From Pseudomonadota bacterium (GTDB lineage: Bacteria; Myxococcota_A; UBA9042; GCA-2863065): a DNA stretch of 64,000 nucleotides. Shown here in pieces: positions 26,598-34,494 of this stretch. The stretch covers positions 1 through 64,000 of the forward strand of contig SXOO01000120.1 in assembly GCA_005776725.1 (NCBI GenBank), given 5' to 3'. Every line of letters begins with the position of its first letter. Positions within the stretch are counted from its first letter, which is position 1. The translations under genes and the position numbers were made by a program. Below the pieces are notes generated by a model. That model had not been told where the DNA came from and searched no databases. It worked only from the letters and a program-made list of their open reading frames with translations.

Positions 26598-28463
26598 CTA
26601 CGGAGGGATGTGGCTGCAGGTGCCCGGCGTGCCGTAGCAGAAGCCGCTGACACAGGCGCCGACGCAGTCGGACTTGAGCGTGCAGGCCTTTCGGGAACAC
26701 TTCGCGGCGTTGCAGCTGAAGTTCTCGGGGCAGCCGCTGTCGTCAGAGCAGGTCGTGGGGACGCAGTGGTGGGAACCGTTGCAGGATTGGCCGAGCTCAC
26801 ACTCGAAGTCGGACGTGCAGCCTGGTTTGCAGATCATGGCCTGCTCGCACAGACAGTCGCCCACGTCGCTCTGCAGGCAAATGGACGGGGCGTCGCCGAC
26901 CGGGCAGTCGCCGTCGATCGCACACTTCGTGACCATGTCTTCCGGCTTGCATGCGCCGCAAGGCAGCTCCTCGCCGGGCTTCAGACAGATCTTGCCGCTC
27001 GGGTCGCAGTCCGTTGAGCTGGTGCAAGCGTCCACACCGCGGCTCGTGCAGCTGCCCGCATCACAGCGCGCTACGAACGAGCTCAGGTCCCAGCCGACGG
27101 CGCCGTCCTCCGAGACGGTCTGGAGCGTCGCACAGTCGCAGTCTGGATACTGGGAGAGGCAGGAGGACTCCGCGGCCTCGAAGTCGCCGAGACCGACCTT
27201 CGCGATGCCCCACGCCACCTGGGTGCCGCAGCAGTTGACCTGATGGAGGACCACCGTGCAGTCCGCGTCGGCCTCGCACGCCTTGTCGGGGGCCGGGAAG
27301 TCGTTCTCACCGCCCGGTGTACACACGACGCCGCCGCAGGGCGCCGTTCCGCACACTGCGCCCTCCTTCTTGCCGTTCTCGGGGCAGGTGCAGAGGTTGC
27401 AACCATCGGGCGCCGAGAACGGCTCTCCGGGCGTGCAACTGTCGGCTGGAGAGCAGCCGGGCTTGGTGCAGCTGGCTTCAGACTTCTTGCCCGACTCCGG
27501 ACAAGTGCAGGAGTTGCAGGTCTCGGGCTTCTCGAAAGATGCGCCGGGAACGCACTCGTCCGGGTCGACGCAGGATTTCTGCGTGCAGGCCGCCTCGGCC
27601 TTCTTTCCCGACTCGGGGCAGGCGCAGGTGTTGCAGCCATCGTCCGCGGGGTACGATTCGCCCGGAGTGCATGCGTCCGGGTCCGGGCACTCCTTCTCCG
27701 AGCAGCCCGCCGTGGCCTTCTTGCCGTCCTCGCCACACACGCACGTGTTGCACCCGTCGTCGGCCGTGAAGCTCTCCCCCGGGGCGCACGCGGCGGGGTC
27801 GACGCACGACATTTCAGTGCAGGCCGCCTCGGCCTTCTTCCCAGAATCGGGGCAAGTGCAGGTGTTGCAGCCATCGGCCGCAGCGAAGCTCTCCCCGGGC
27901 ACACAGGCCTCGGGATCGGTGCACGCCATCTCCGTGCAGGCCGCCGCCGAGCGCTTGCCGTCCGCCCCGCACGTACAGGTATTGCAGCCATCGGGTGTCT
28001 CGAAGATCTCTCCGGGGACGCACACGTCCGGGTCGCACCCCATCGTGGTGCACGCAGCATCAGTCTTCTTCGCCGACGGTGGGCACTCACACGTATTGCA
28101 GCCATCCGGCGACGGGAAGGACTCGCCGGGAGTGCAGGTGTTGGTGGAGTCAGCGCCGCAGGTGAGCCCTCCGCCGGAGACGTCGGTGCATGGCGCGGCG
28201 CCGCATGCCGTCTCGCCAAGACACGCGCACGTCACGGCGCCTTCGCAGGCATCCGGAAGAGCCACGCACTCTGTCTTGCCTCCATCGGTCTTGCATGACG
28301 CTTTGCCGTCGCAGGTGCCGGTGCCCACCTCGCAAGAGAGGTACCCGCTGGTCCCGACGGGGGTGGTGCCCGCCGCCGAGTCGGACGTCTCGCAGCCGAG
28401 CGAGAAAAGGGCCGCGATGGCCAAGAGTCGAAGGGCGCGAGAGGACCCTGATGTCGCCTTCAT
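26598..28463 (-). CDS. Lipoprotein with seven tandem pacifastin-type inhibitor repeats
   Basis: 621 residues. The signal ends in FSLGC (Cys24). Residues 110-376 contain seven repeats of about 39 residues with the spacing C-X11-CNxCxC-X3-(G)-X(5-6)-C[TSG]-X3-C. This is the insect pacifastin light-chain inhibitor pattern; CNTCTCGADGK is almost the same as in the locust inhibitor PMP-C. The presumed reactive pairs between the last two cysteines vary (T-M, E-M, E-M, E-K, Q-K, K-P, T-A). After them come another Cys-rich module with CTVVLHQVNCCGTQVAWG and a C-terminal run of CxxDxxC modules. Presumably it is outer-membrane anchored and could restrain proteases of prey or of the cell itself. The ATG is preceded by GGGGTGAG. 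Confidence 0.85.
   Translation of the reverse strand: MKATSGSSRALRLLAIAALFSLGCETSDSAAGTTPVGTSGYLSCEVGTGTCDGKASCKTDGGKTECVALPDACEGAVTCACLGETACGAAPCTDVSGGGLTCGADSTNTCTPGESFPSPDGCNTCECPPSAKKTDAACTTMGCDPDVCVPGEIFETPDGCNTCTCGADGKRSAAACTEMACTDPEACVPGESFAAADGCNTCTCPDSGKKAEAACTEMSCVDPAACAPGESFTADDGCNTCVCGEDGKKATAGCSEKECPDPDACTPGESYPADDGCNTCACPESGKKAEAACTQKSCVDPDECVPGASFEKPETCNSCTCPESGKKSEASCTKPGCSPADSCTPGEPFSAPDGCNLCTCPENGKKEGAVCGTAPCGGVVCTPGGENDFPAPDKACEADADCTVVLHQVNCCGTQVAWGIAKVGLGDFEAAESSCLSQYPDCDCATLQTVSEDGAVGWDLSSFVARCDAGSCTSRGVDACTSSTDCDPSGKICLKPGEELPCGACKPEDMVTKCAIDGDCPVGDAPSICLQSDVGDCLCEQAMICKPGCTSDFECELGQSCNGSHHCVPTTCSDDSGCPENFSCNAAKCSRKACTLKSDCVGACVSGFCYGTPGTCSHIPP
27336..28136 (-). repeat. 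Seven ~117-bp tandem repeats encoding pacifastin-type domains
   Basis: Imperfect direct repeats with a period of about 117 bp; the best-conserved core encodes DGCNTCTC. Third positions diverge between copies, so the array is not a very recent expansion. Confidence 0.75.
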
Positions 28464-28800
28464 GAACTCACCCCATCCCCGTACGCCTCGTCCGCCACGC
28501 GGCGCGCTGTGGGCCGGAAGTTGGCGTAGGAACACAGCCCACGCAAGCGAGAACACGTTGTTCCGGTAGGCCGTGCTAGCCGCGGAGTGCGCGATCGTCA
28601 TGGGGGGCCGCCGCCTCGAGGTGACCTCGCCGGAGCTCCAGCCGTTGACCTGACCGGCCGTTACTCACAGAGTGACGCCCGGCCTGGAGTTCTGGGTCTG
28701 GGTCCGGCGATGATGGGGCCGAGCTCGGTGTGCACGGCTAACGCCTAGATCCGCTCCACGGTCCCCCCTCATGGCCTCCGTGGCGCGCTGGAGTCATTCG
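28464..28800. other. Divergent intergenic region between two surface lipoprotein genes
   Basis: About 340 bp separating the starts of the pacifastin-repeat gene (minus) and the TD-rich lipoprotein gene (plus). Promoters for both must lie here, but I found no convincing -35/-10 pair; TAGATC at 28746 is a weak -10 candidate for the plus strand. No hairpin, tRNA or small gene with a good ribosome-binding site was seen. Confidence 0.5.
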
Positions 28801-31044
28801 GTGAAAAAGATTGCGAAGTGGGTGTCGGTGATCGGATTCAGCGTCTCGACGCTGGCCGTTGGGTGCGCCGAGTCGAGCTCGGATACGGCAGCCGATGCTA
28901 CGGACGCGACGGATGCCCAGGACGGGGCTGAAGCAGGCGACCAAGCCGACGCTACGGACGGGGCAGATGCCGCAGACGGCACCGCGGACGCGACGGATGC
29001 GGCCGATGCCACCGATGGCGGTGTGGCCGCAGATGCCACCGACGCGACAGACGCGACCGACGCCGCGGATGCGACGGACACGGCCGACGCGACAGACGCG
29101 ACCGATGCGACGGACGGCGTCGACGGCAGCGACCTGGCTCCCGAGCCGGTCGCTTGCCTCGCGAACCTCGAGGGCATCGAAGAGCAGGAGCCGAACGACG
29201 ACGCGGAGTCCTACAACGATCTCGGGACGGCCGAAGCCCCCGGGGTTTGCATCCAGGTCGTCCTCGACTGCGGCAATCAGCAGGAGGACGGACAAGCCGT
29301 CTACTCTCACCCATTCGACGGGTTTCTGTTCGACCTCCCCGCTGCCGGCGACGTGACGATCACGCTCACCTGGTCCGCGCCCGGCACAGACGCCGACCTG
29401 TACCTCACCGAGCTCCTCCTCGCAGAGCTCGATGACCCGAACTACGAGCCAGAGCTGCTCATCGACTACAAAGAAGACACGTCCGGGGCGGAGTCGGAGA
29501 CCCTCACGCTGAAGGGAAAGGACGTCAGCTTCTACGCCCTCCGCGTGGCATGCTGGGACTCCCCGGACGCCCAGATCGCCTACTCCATCTCGATCCAGGT
29601 CGACGACGGCGGCGTTGACGGCACGGACGGGACCGACGGCTCCGACCTAGCCGACGCCACAGACGCCACAGACGCCACTGACGGCACTGACACCACCGAC
29701 GCGACCGACGCTACCGACGCCACCGACGCGACCGACGGCAGTGACACCACCGACGCGACCGACGCGACCGACGCCACCGACGGCACGACCGACGGCACGA
29801 CCGACGCCACCGACGCGACCGACGGCACGGGCCCGACCGACGCCACCGACGCGACCGACGCCACCGACGCCACCGACGCCACCGACGCGACCGACGGCAC
29901 TGACACCACCGACGCGACCGACGGCACGGGCACGACCGACGCCACCGACGCGACCGACGGCACCGACGCGACCGACGGCACCGACGGGACCGACGGCACG
30001 GCAGCCTTGACGTGCGCGCCAATCGGGCTCCCCGCGGCACATGCAGTCACCCCGGACTACATCGATCCGGGGGCTCAGGAGTTCTCGGCGGTGGTCGCGA
30101 ATTCTCCCGTTGGACAGACCTTCACTGCCCCGTCGAGCTTCAGCTTGAAGTTCGCCACGCTGGCCCTTCAGGTCTGCAATGGCAAAGCAGACGCACAGCT
30201 GAAGATCACCGCGGTAACCTCAGAGGGCAAGCCGGACACCAGCGCAGTGCTCGCCACCTCCGCGGTGGTCCCTAGCGCGTGTATCGGGCCCCAGTGCGCC
30301 ACGACGGCAGGGCTGGTCACGTTCACCTTCGAGACCCCGGTCGCGCTGGTGGAGAACCAGAAGTACGCCATGCTCCTGTACGCGGTGGGCGCGCCCGGTG
30401 ACCTGAACTGGATCAAGGGCAACACGCCGGGCTACGCAGGCGGTGAGACCTTCGACCCCGGTGAGACTGGGGGCGGCTGGGTGGACTACGACCACGCCTT
30501 CTCGCTGGCCGATGACGGGAACACCGACTTGGCGCTTTGCGAGCCGACCGGCGGGGAGTCGACGCTCGGGTACACCCCGAACTACTCCCAGCCGTCGGAG
30601 CAGGAGTTCTCTTCTGTGGCCGGTGAGACGTCGGTGAGTCAGACGTTCACCGCGGTGTCGAGCATCGAGATCAAGTCGGCCACCCTCCCGCTGCAGACCT
30701 GCAACGGCGTGACGGATGCGCAGATCAAGATCACGGGCGTGACAGAGGCGGGCTCCCCCAACATGTTCGACGTGCTCGGCACGTCCTGGGTGGTCGCAGG
30801 TTCGTGCATCGGCCCACAATGCAGCACGGTCGCGTCCCGGGTGGCGTTCAGCTTCCCCACCCCGGTCCCGGTGGAGGCCGGCAAGAAGTACGCGCTCGTG
30901 CTCTCGGCCGTGGGCGCCGCGGGCGACTTGAACTGGGTCAAGGGCACGGCTCCGGGTTACACGGACGGTGAGACCTTCGACCCGGGGGAGTCGGGCGGCG
31001 GTTGGGTGGATTACGACCACGCTTTCTCCTTCACCGCGAAGTAG
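28801..31044 (+). CDS. TD-rich lipoprotein with PPC-like domain and duplicated C-terminal domain
   Basis: 747 residues. The signal ends in LAVGC (Cys22). A first Thr/Asp/Ala linker spans residues ~27-110. A PPC-like beta-sandwich beginning EEQEPNDDAESYNDL follows (~115-260), then a second, longer TDATDGTD linker (~268-402). Two homologous domains of ~165 residues come next, each starting near YTPNYSQPSEQEFS or VTPDYIDPGAQEFS and ending GETFDPGE.GGGWVDYDHAF. The GTG start is preferred over an ATG 30 nt upstream because it gives a compact signal peptide (VKKIAKWVSVIGFSV) and has TGGAG 7 nt before it. Likely a surface protein with Asp-rich, Ca-binding or spacer-like stalks. Function unknown. Confidence 0.83.
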   Translation: MKKIAKWVSVIGFSVSTLAVGCAESSSDTAADATDATDAQDGAEAGDQADATDGADAADGTADATDAADATDGGVAADATDATDATDAADATDTADATDATDATDGVDGSDLAPEPVACLANLEGIEEQEPNDDAESYNDLGTAEAPGVCIQVVLDCGNQQEDGQAVYSHPFDGFLFDLPAAGDVTITLTWSAPGTDADLYLTELLLAELDDPNYEPELLIDYKEDTSGAESETLTLKGKDVSFYALRVACWDSPDAQIAYSISIQVDDGGVDGTDGTDGSDLADATDATDATDGTDTTDATDATDATDATDGSDTTDATDATDATDGTTDGTTDATDATDGTGPTDATDATDATDATDATDATDGTDTTDATDGTGTTDATDATDGTDATDGTDGTDGTAALTCAPIGLPAAHAVTPDYIDPGAQEFSAVVANSPVGQTFTAPSSFSLKFATLALQVCNGKADAQLKITAVTSEGKPDTSAVLATSAVVPSACIGPQCATTAGLVTFTFETPVALVENQKYAMLLYAVGAPGDLNWIKGNTPGYAGGETFDPGETGGGWVDYDHAFSLADDGNTDLALCEPTGGESTLGYTPNYSQPSEQEFSSVAGETSVSQTFTAVSSIEIKSATLPLQTCNGVTDAQIKITGVTEAGSPNMFDVLGTSWVVAGSCIGPQCSTVASRVAFSFPTPVPVEAGKKYALVLSAVGAAGDLNWVKGTAPGYTDGETFDPGESGGGWVDYDHAFSFTAK
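28876..29140 (+). repeat. Degenerate 9-bp repeat tract (first TD linker)
   Basis: Imperfect units of the GACGCGACG/GATGCCACC type encode Asp-Ala-Thr triplets with Gly, Gln and Glu interruptions. The tract is more diverged than the second one in the same gene. Confidence 0.65.
29610..30005 (+). repeat. 9-bp repeat tract (second TD linker)
   Basis: About 400 bp of ACCGACGCG, ACCGACGCC and ACCGACGGC units encode (Thr-Asp-Ala/Gly)n. The high identity between units suggests slippage or unequal recombination; changes of whole units keep the frame. Confidence 0.75.
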
Positions 31045-31051
31045 ACTCGGT

Positions 31052-31080
31052 CGCGCCAGCGGCCTGGGCTCGCTGGCGCG
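31052..31080 (+). terminator. Perfect 10-bp hairpin after the TD-rich lipoprotein gene
   Basis: CGCGCCAGCG and CGCTGGCGCG form a perfect 10-bp stem with a 9-nt loop, 8 nt after the stop codon. No T-tract follows, as often in high-GC genomes, so termination may need Rho or may be inefficient. Confidence 0.6.
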
Positions 31081-31216
31081 GCCACATACACCGCAAATAC
31101 CCGTGGCCCTGATGGCCATCAAGTCGTCGTAGAGCACACTCCGACGCTTCCAGGAATCCCTTGACCCCGTGGCTCCCCGCATATAGACGGCGCTCACCAG
31201 CGTGGTGAGGTGTGGG

Positions 31217-33646
31217 ATGGAGCGTGCGACGAAGCTGTTGCGTATTGTGAACCTGACGGCGTGGGTCGGTCTGGCCGTAGCTGGATGCGAGAAGGCCGAC
31301 GAGGGCGTCGCTCCGGGCCCAGATCTGGGCTCCGCGGACGCCGGGACGGATACCAGCGCCACGGGCGAGGTGGTGGCCCCTGGCGACGACGTCGCCGAGC
31401 CCGCCGAGATCTCCGAAGAAGACGCCGCGCCGTCGGACGCCCCGCCTCCCCTGCCAGGCGATGTCACGCCGCCCACCGACGACGCGCTCACCACCACCGA
31501 CGCGAGCCCGGTCGAGGATACCTCGCCTCCTGACGCCACCGCGTTACCCGCGGGATGCTGTGGCTCGGCCTCCGACTGCGACCCTGATCAGGTCTGTGTT
31601 GGGCTCGACGCCGGGCTGGGCTGGTGCCTGCCCGCCGGCACCAACACTGCGTGCTGGTCGGACACGGACTGCACGCAGGCCGGCACCGTCTGCCACCTGC
31701 CCGCCCCCGTGTTCGCGTGCGGCGCCCCTGAGGCCACACCCCCTGCCGCCGGACAGTGTTTCCACAACATCCCCTGTTCGAGCGTCTGCGAAGACTCCGC
31801 CGGTTGTGGCGAGCAACTCTGCCTTGCAGGCATGTGCCTGCCCTATGGGGGCGCCGAAGGTTGCTGGAGCGACGACTTCTGCGACCTGGGGGCCGCGTGC
31901 GTCGGCGGCGTCGTTCCCGAGGTGTCACTCTGCTCCGAAGAGGTGACCTCCGTCCCGGCCAAGCAGGGTGAGTGTTACGCGGGCAGCGGAGAGACCTGCG
32001 TCGTCCTCGGCTTCGGGGACTTCGGGACCTGTGAGACACAGCTCGGCTATGCGCTCTTCAGCCACCTGGCAGGTTGTGTCCCCGTCCTCGGGTGCGACTG
32101 CGGCGCGTGGTGCGATCAGATCTTCCCCACGAAGCTCGAGTGCCAGCTCGCGTGCACGCCCCAGACCTGCTGCTCGGCCGACTCGGACTGCCCCGCAGGC
32201 GCCGAATGCGTCTCCGGGAACTGCCTCCCCGCGGCGCCAGAAGACGGTTGTTGGGACGCCGAGGACTGCGGCGAAGGCCAGTTCTGCGACGCGAGCGTCA
32301 GCTGCGCGTGTAACGGCGGCAAGTGCAAGAAGCTGCCGTGCAAGAAGGGGCTCCCGTGTAAGCAGCCCAAGATGGCCACCGCCGGTTCGTGCCATCCCAT
32401 TCCCGCTTGCTGCGATGGCGAAGGACAGGCGAGCTGTGGTGACGGAGAGGTCTGCCACGAGGGGGCCTGCCTCCCAGCTCCCGCGGCGGGCCAGTGTTGG
32501 TCCGATGCGGCCTGCCCCGAAGGGGAGTATTGCTTCGGGGCAGCAGCCGCCGAGTGCGGTGCTTTCGCCGTCCCGCTTCTGGGCGTGTGCCTGCCCACCG
32601 GCGTCACGTGCTGCGTTAGCGATGATCAGTGCGCAGGATCGTGCGTGAACGGCTACTGCATCGCGCCCGTCGAGGAGGGCCAGTGTTGGACCGACTACGA
32701 CTGCGCGCTCGGCACCACCTGTGACGGCGCCCTGGCGCACACCTCGAGCTGCTTCAGTGGGGACTCACCGAATGGCACCCCGGGCACCTGCATAGCCAGT
32801 GGCGAGGGCGGACTCTGTGTCACCTTCACCTGGCCCAGCTCCAGCGCCTGCGACGAAACGGCGAGCCTCGGCTTCACGTGGGCGGGCACCGGCTGTATCG
32901 AAGTCTACGGGTGTGACTGCGAGCCGTGGTGCTCGGAGTACTACACGACGGAGGCCGCGTGCCTCGCCGCGTGTGCACCCGCCTTGTGCTGCGGCTCGGA
33001 CGTCGAGTGCCCCCCCAGCACCGTCTGCTTCGAAGGCCACTGCATCGCACCGCCCCCCGTGTCGGGCTGCTACAGCGACGCCGACTGTCTGGCCTCCGAG
33101 CAGTGCCTCGGGGCAGACGCGTGCACTTGCGGCACCAACGACTGCAAGCTCGGATGCAAGGCCGAGCCTTGCCCGCAGCCCATGGTGGCTATGGGCTACT
33201 GCGCGCCGAAGCCGACGTGCTGCACTACGTCGGCAGAATGCGGCGAGGGCTCGGTGTGCCTCGATTGGCTGGGCGGTGAGTCGCGGTGCGCACCGGCACC
33301 CGCCGAAGACCAGTGTTACCGCCCCGAGGACTGCGCTGGGGGGATGACCTGTGAGAACGAGAACCCCTGTACCTGTAGCGACATCTGGTGCGTGCCCAGC
33401 GCGGGGACATGCAGCCCGGCCACGTCAGGCTGCTGCGACGATGACGGAGACTGCCTGGAGGGCTCCTTGTGTACCAAGGACGCGCTGGGCGGCGGGCCGG
33501 CCAGCGGCCAGTGCGTCGTGCTCTTCGACTCGGCCTCGTGCTACTCGGACAAACACTGCGCGCCGGGACACTACTGCGGCAGCGCGTGGGCCCCCGTCTG
33601 CGGCGAAGAGGGGGACCCTGTCCCCGGGCAGTGCTACCCGTTCTAG
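31217..33646 (+). CDS. Large cysteine-rich lipoprotein
   Basis: 809 residues. The signal ends in LAVAGC (Cys24). An Asp/Pro/Thr-rich linker (about 30-115) leads into a long array of cysteine modules. Recurrent motifs are GCWSDxDC, GQCWSDAACPEGEYC, CCxSDxxCPxGxxCVxGxC, and a duplicated block with CxCDCxPWCSEYYTTEAAC (also CDCGAWCDQIFPTKLEC) resembling small protease-inhibitor-like or EGF-like folds. All cysteines probably form disulfides outside the inner membrane. The ATG is used because GAGG lies 9 nt upstream; an earlier in-frame GTG pair lacks support. Its role is probably adhesion or shielding, and is inferred. It ends 4 bp before the convergent gene. Confidence 0.8.
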   Translation: MERATKLLRIVNLTAWVGLAVAGCEKADEGVAPGPDLGSADAGTDTSATGEVVAPGDDVAEPAEISEEDAAPSDAPPPLPGDVTPPTDDALTTTDASPVEDTSPPDATALPAGCCGSASDCDPDQVCVGLDAGLGWCLPAGTNTACWSDTDCTQAGTVCHLPAPVFACGAPEATPPAAGQCFHNIPCSSVCEDSAGCGEQLCLAGMCLPYGGAEGCWSDDFCDLGAACVGGVVPEVSLCSEEVTSVPAKQGECYAGSGETCVVLGFGDFGTCETQLGYALFSHLAGCVPVLGCDCGAWCDQIFPTKLECQLACTPQTCCSADSDCPAGAECVSGNCLPAAPEDGCWDAEDCGEGQFCDASVSCACNGGKCKKLPCKKGLPCKQPKMATAGSCHPIPACCDGEGQASCGDGEVCHEGACLPAPAAGQCWSDAACPEGEYCFGAAAAECGAFAVPLLGVCLPTGVTCCVSDDQCAGSCVNGYCIAPVEEGQCWTDYDCALGTTCDGALAHTSSCFSGDSPNGTPGTCIASGEGGLCVTFTWPSSSACDETASLGFTWAGTGCIEVYGCDCEPWCSEYYTTEAACLAACAPALCCGSDVECPPSTVCFEGHCIAPPPVSGCYSDADCLASEQCLGADACTCGTNDCKLGCKAEPCPQPMVAMGYCAPKPTCCTTSAECGEGSVCLDWLGGESRCAPAPAEDQCYRPEDCAGGMTCENENPCTCSDIWCVPSAGTCSPATSGCCDDDGDCLEGSLCTKDALGGGPASGQCVVLFDSASCYSDKHCAPGHYCGSAWAPVCGEEGDPVPGQCYPF

Positions 33647-33650
33647 GCCG

Positions 33651-34235
33651 TCACCGGGTCGTAACGAGCCCCTGGCCCGGAATGACCACCGCGAAGACGC
33701 GTGGGTCTCGAGGCAGGTGCAACATCGCCACGCTCGTCCCCACCAGCGGCGCGAGGTCGGCGGGGACGCCACCGACACGAAATCGGATCACCCCCCCGCT
33801 GGGTTGCCCCTCCAGCTCCTCGGGCGGCGCGACCTCGAGATAGGCCTGGCCGCCGTAGAACTGTCCGTGGCCCAGGACGCGGGCCGGCCGGATCTGGCCT
33901 TCGGCGATGAGTCGGCGCCCCCAGCGCACGTCCTGTAGCGACGGCACGAGCGACGCCCCTCCGATGAGCGCACCGATCGACAAGGAGCAGCCCAGCGCGA
34001 TCGGCAGCGCGCTGGCGGCGTCCGTAGCGAGCGCGATCACGAGCACGAGCACCGAAGGCAGCGCGCTGAGCGCAAGTACCACTCGCCACGTGGACTGAAA
34101 CCGAGCGAGCGGCGCGCTCAAGAGCTCCTCACCAATGCTGTGCGGCAGCGTACCGGGTTCCCGGCACCGCAGCAGGGCTTCGCTCAAGGCGGGGCCGGTC
34201 GGGACACCGTCCTTCACGGTCAGAGATGAGTCCAT
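33651..34235 (-). CDS. Small membrane protein with two transmembrane helices
   Basis: 194 residues, no recognised family. Two adjacent hydrophobic segments (WRVVLALSALPSVLVLVIAL and ALPIALGCSLSIGALIGGAS) form a hairpin near residues 50-95. The C-terminal ~95 residues are a soluble beta-rich domain (RPARVLGHGQFYGGQAYLEV, VIRFRVGGVPADLAPLVG). It is similar in layout to the gene at 60210-61064. There is no Shine-Dalgarno sequence; a promoter-like pair ends 6 nt before the ATG. Confidence 0.7.
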   Translation of the reverse strand: MDSSLTVKDGVPTGPALSEALLRCREPGTLPHSIGEELLSAPLARFQSTWRVVLALSALPSVLVLVIALATDAASALPIALGCSLSIGALIGGASLVPSLQDVRWGRRLIAEGQIRPARVLGHGQFYGGQAYLEVAPPEELEGQPSGGVIRFRVGGVPADLAPLVGTSVAMLHLPRDPRVFAVVIPGQGLVTTR

Positions 34236-34241
34236 GCCCTT

Positions 34242-34270
34242 CGTCTACTCCCTGGGCGAGCCCCTTACAA
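34242..34270 (-). promoter_or_regulatory. Promoter of the two-helix membrane protein gene (predicted leaderless)
   Basis: Minus strand TTGTAA, a 17-nt spacer, TAGACG, 6 nt, then ATG at 34235. Confidence 0.4.
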
Positions 34271-34494
34271 GCCAGCCGCAGGCTCCCGACCCGCCTGCCC
34301 AGGTTGCGCAGATCGAGGCGAAGCCCGAATACGGCGGCGCAAAGCTCCGCCGTGGGTTACCGATGACCTTGGCGCCCAAGGGGAGTCCGACGCTGCGAAC
34401 GCAACGCGTCGCGGTGCTGTAATGCACTTGATTCCAGGAGATCCTGTTATCCTACGCGGTGCGCTCCACGCCCTCGAAACCCGCAGGTGAGCCC

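Noticed and set aside
29580-30050. Minus-strand frames rich in Ser-Val-Ala or Arg repeats, and an apparent CRISPR-like array
   Set aside because: The periodicity is 9 bp with no spacers; it is the coding repeat of the TD linker, not a CRISPR.
34135-34422. A plus-strand small gene in the gap before the giant lipoprotein gene
   Set aside because: It overlaps the start and promoter of the minus-strand membrane protein, has no ribosome-binding site, and shows no protein-like pattern.
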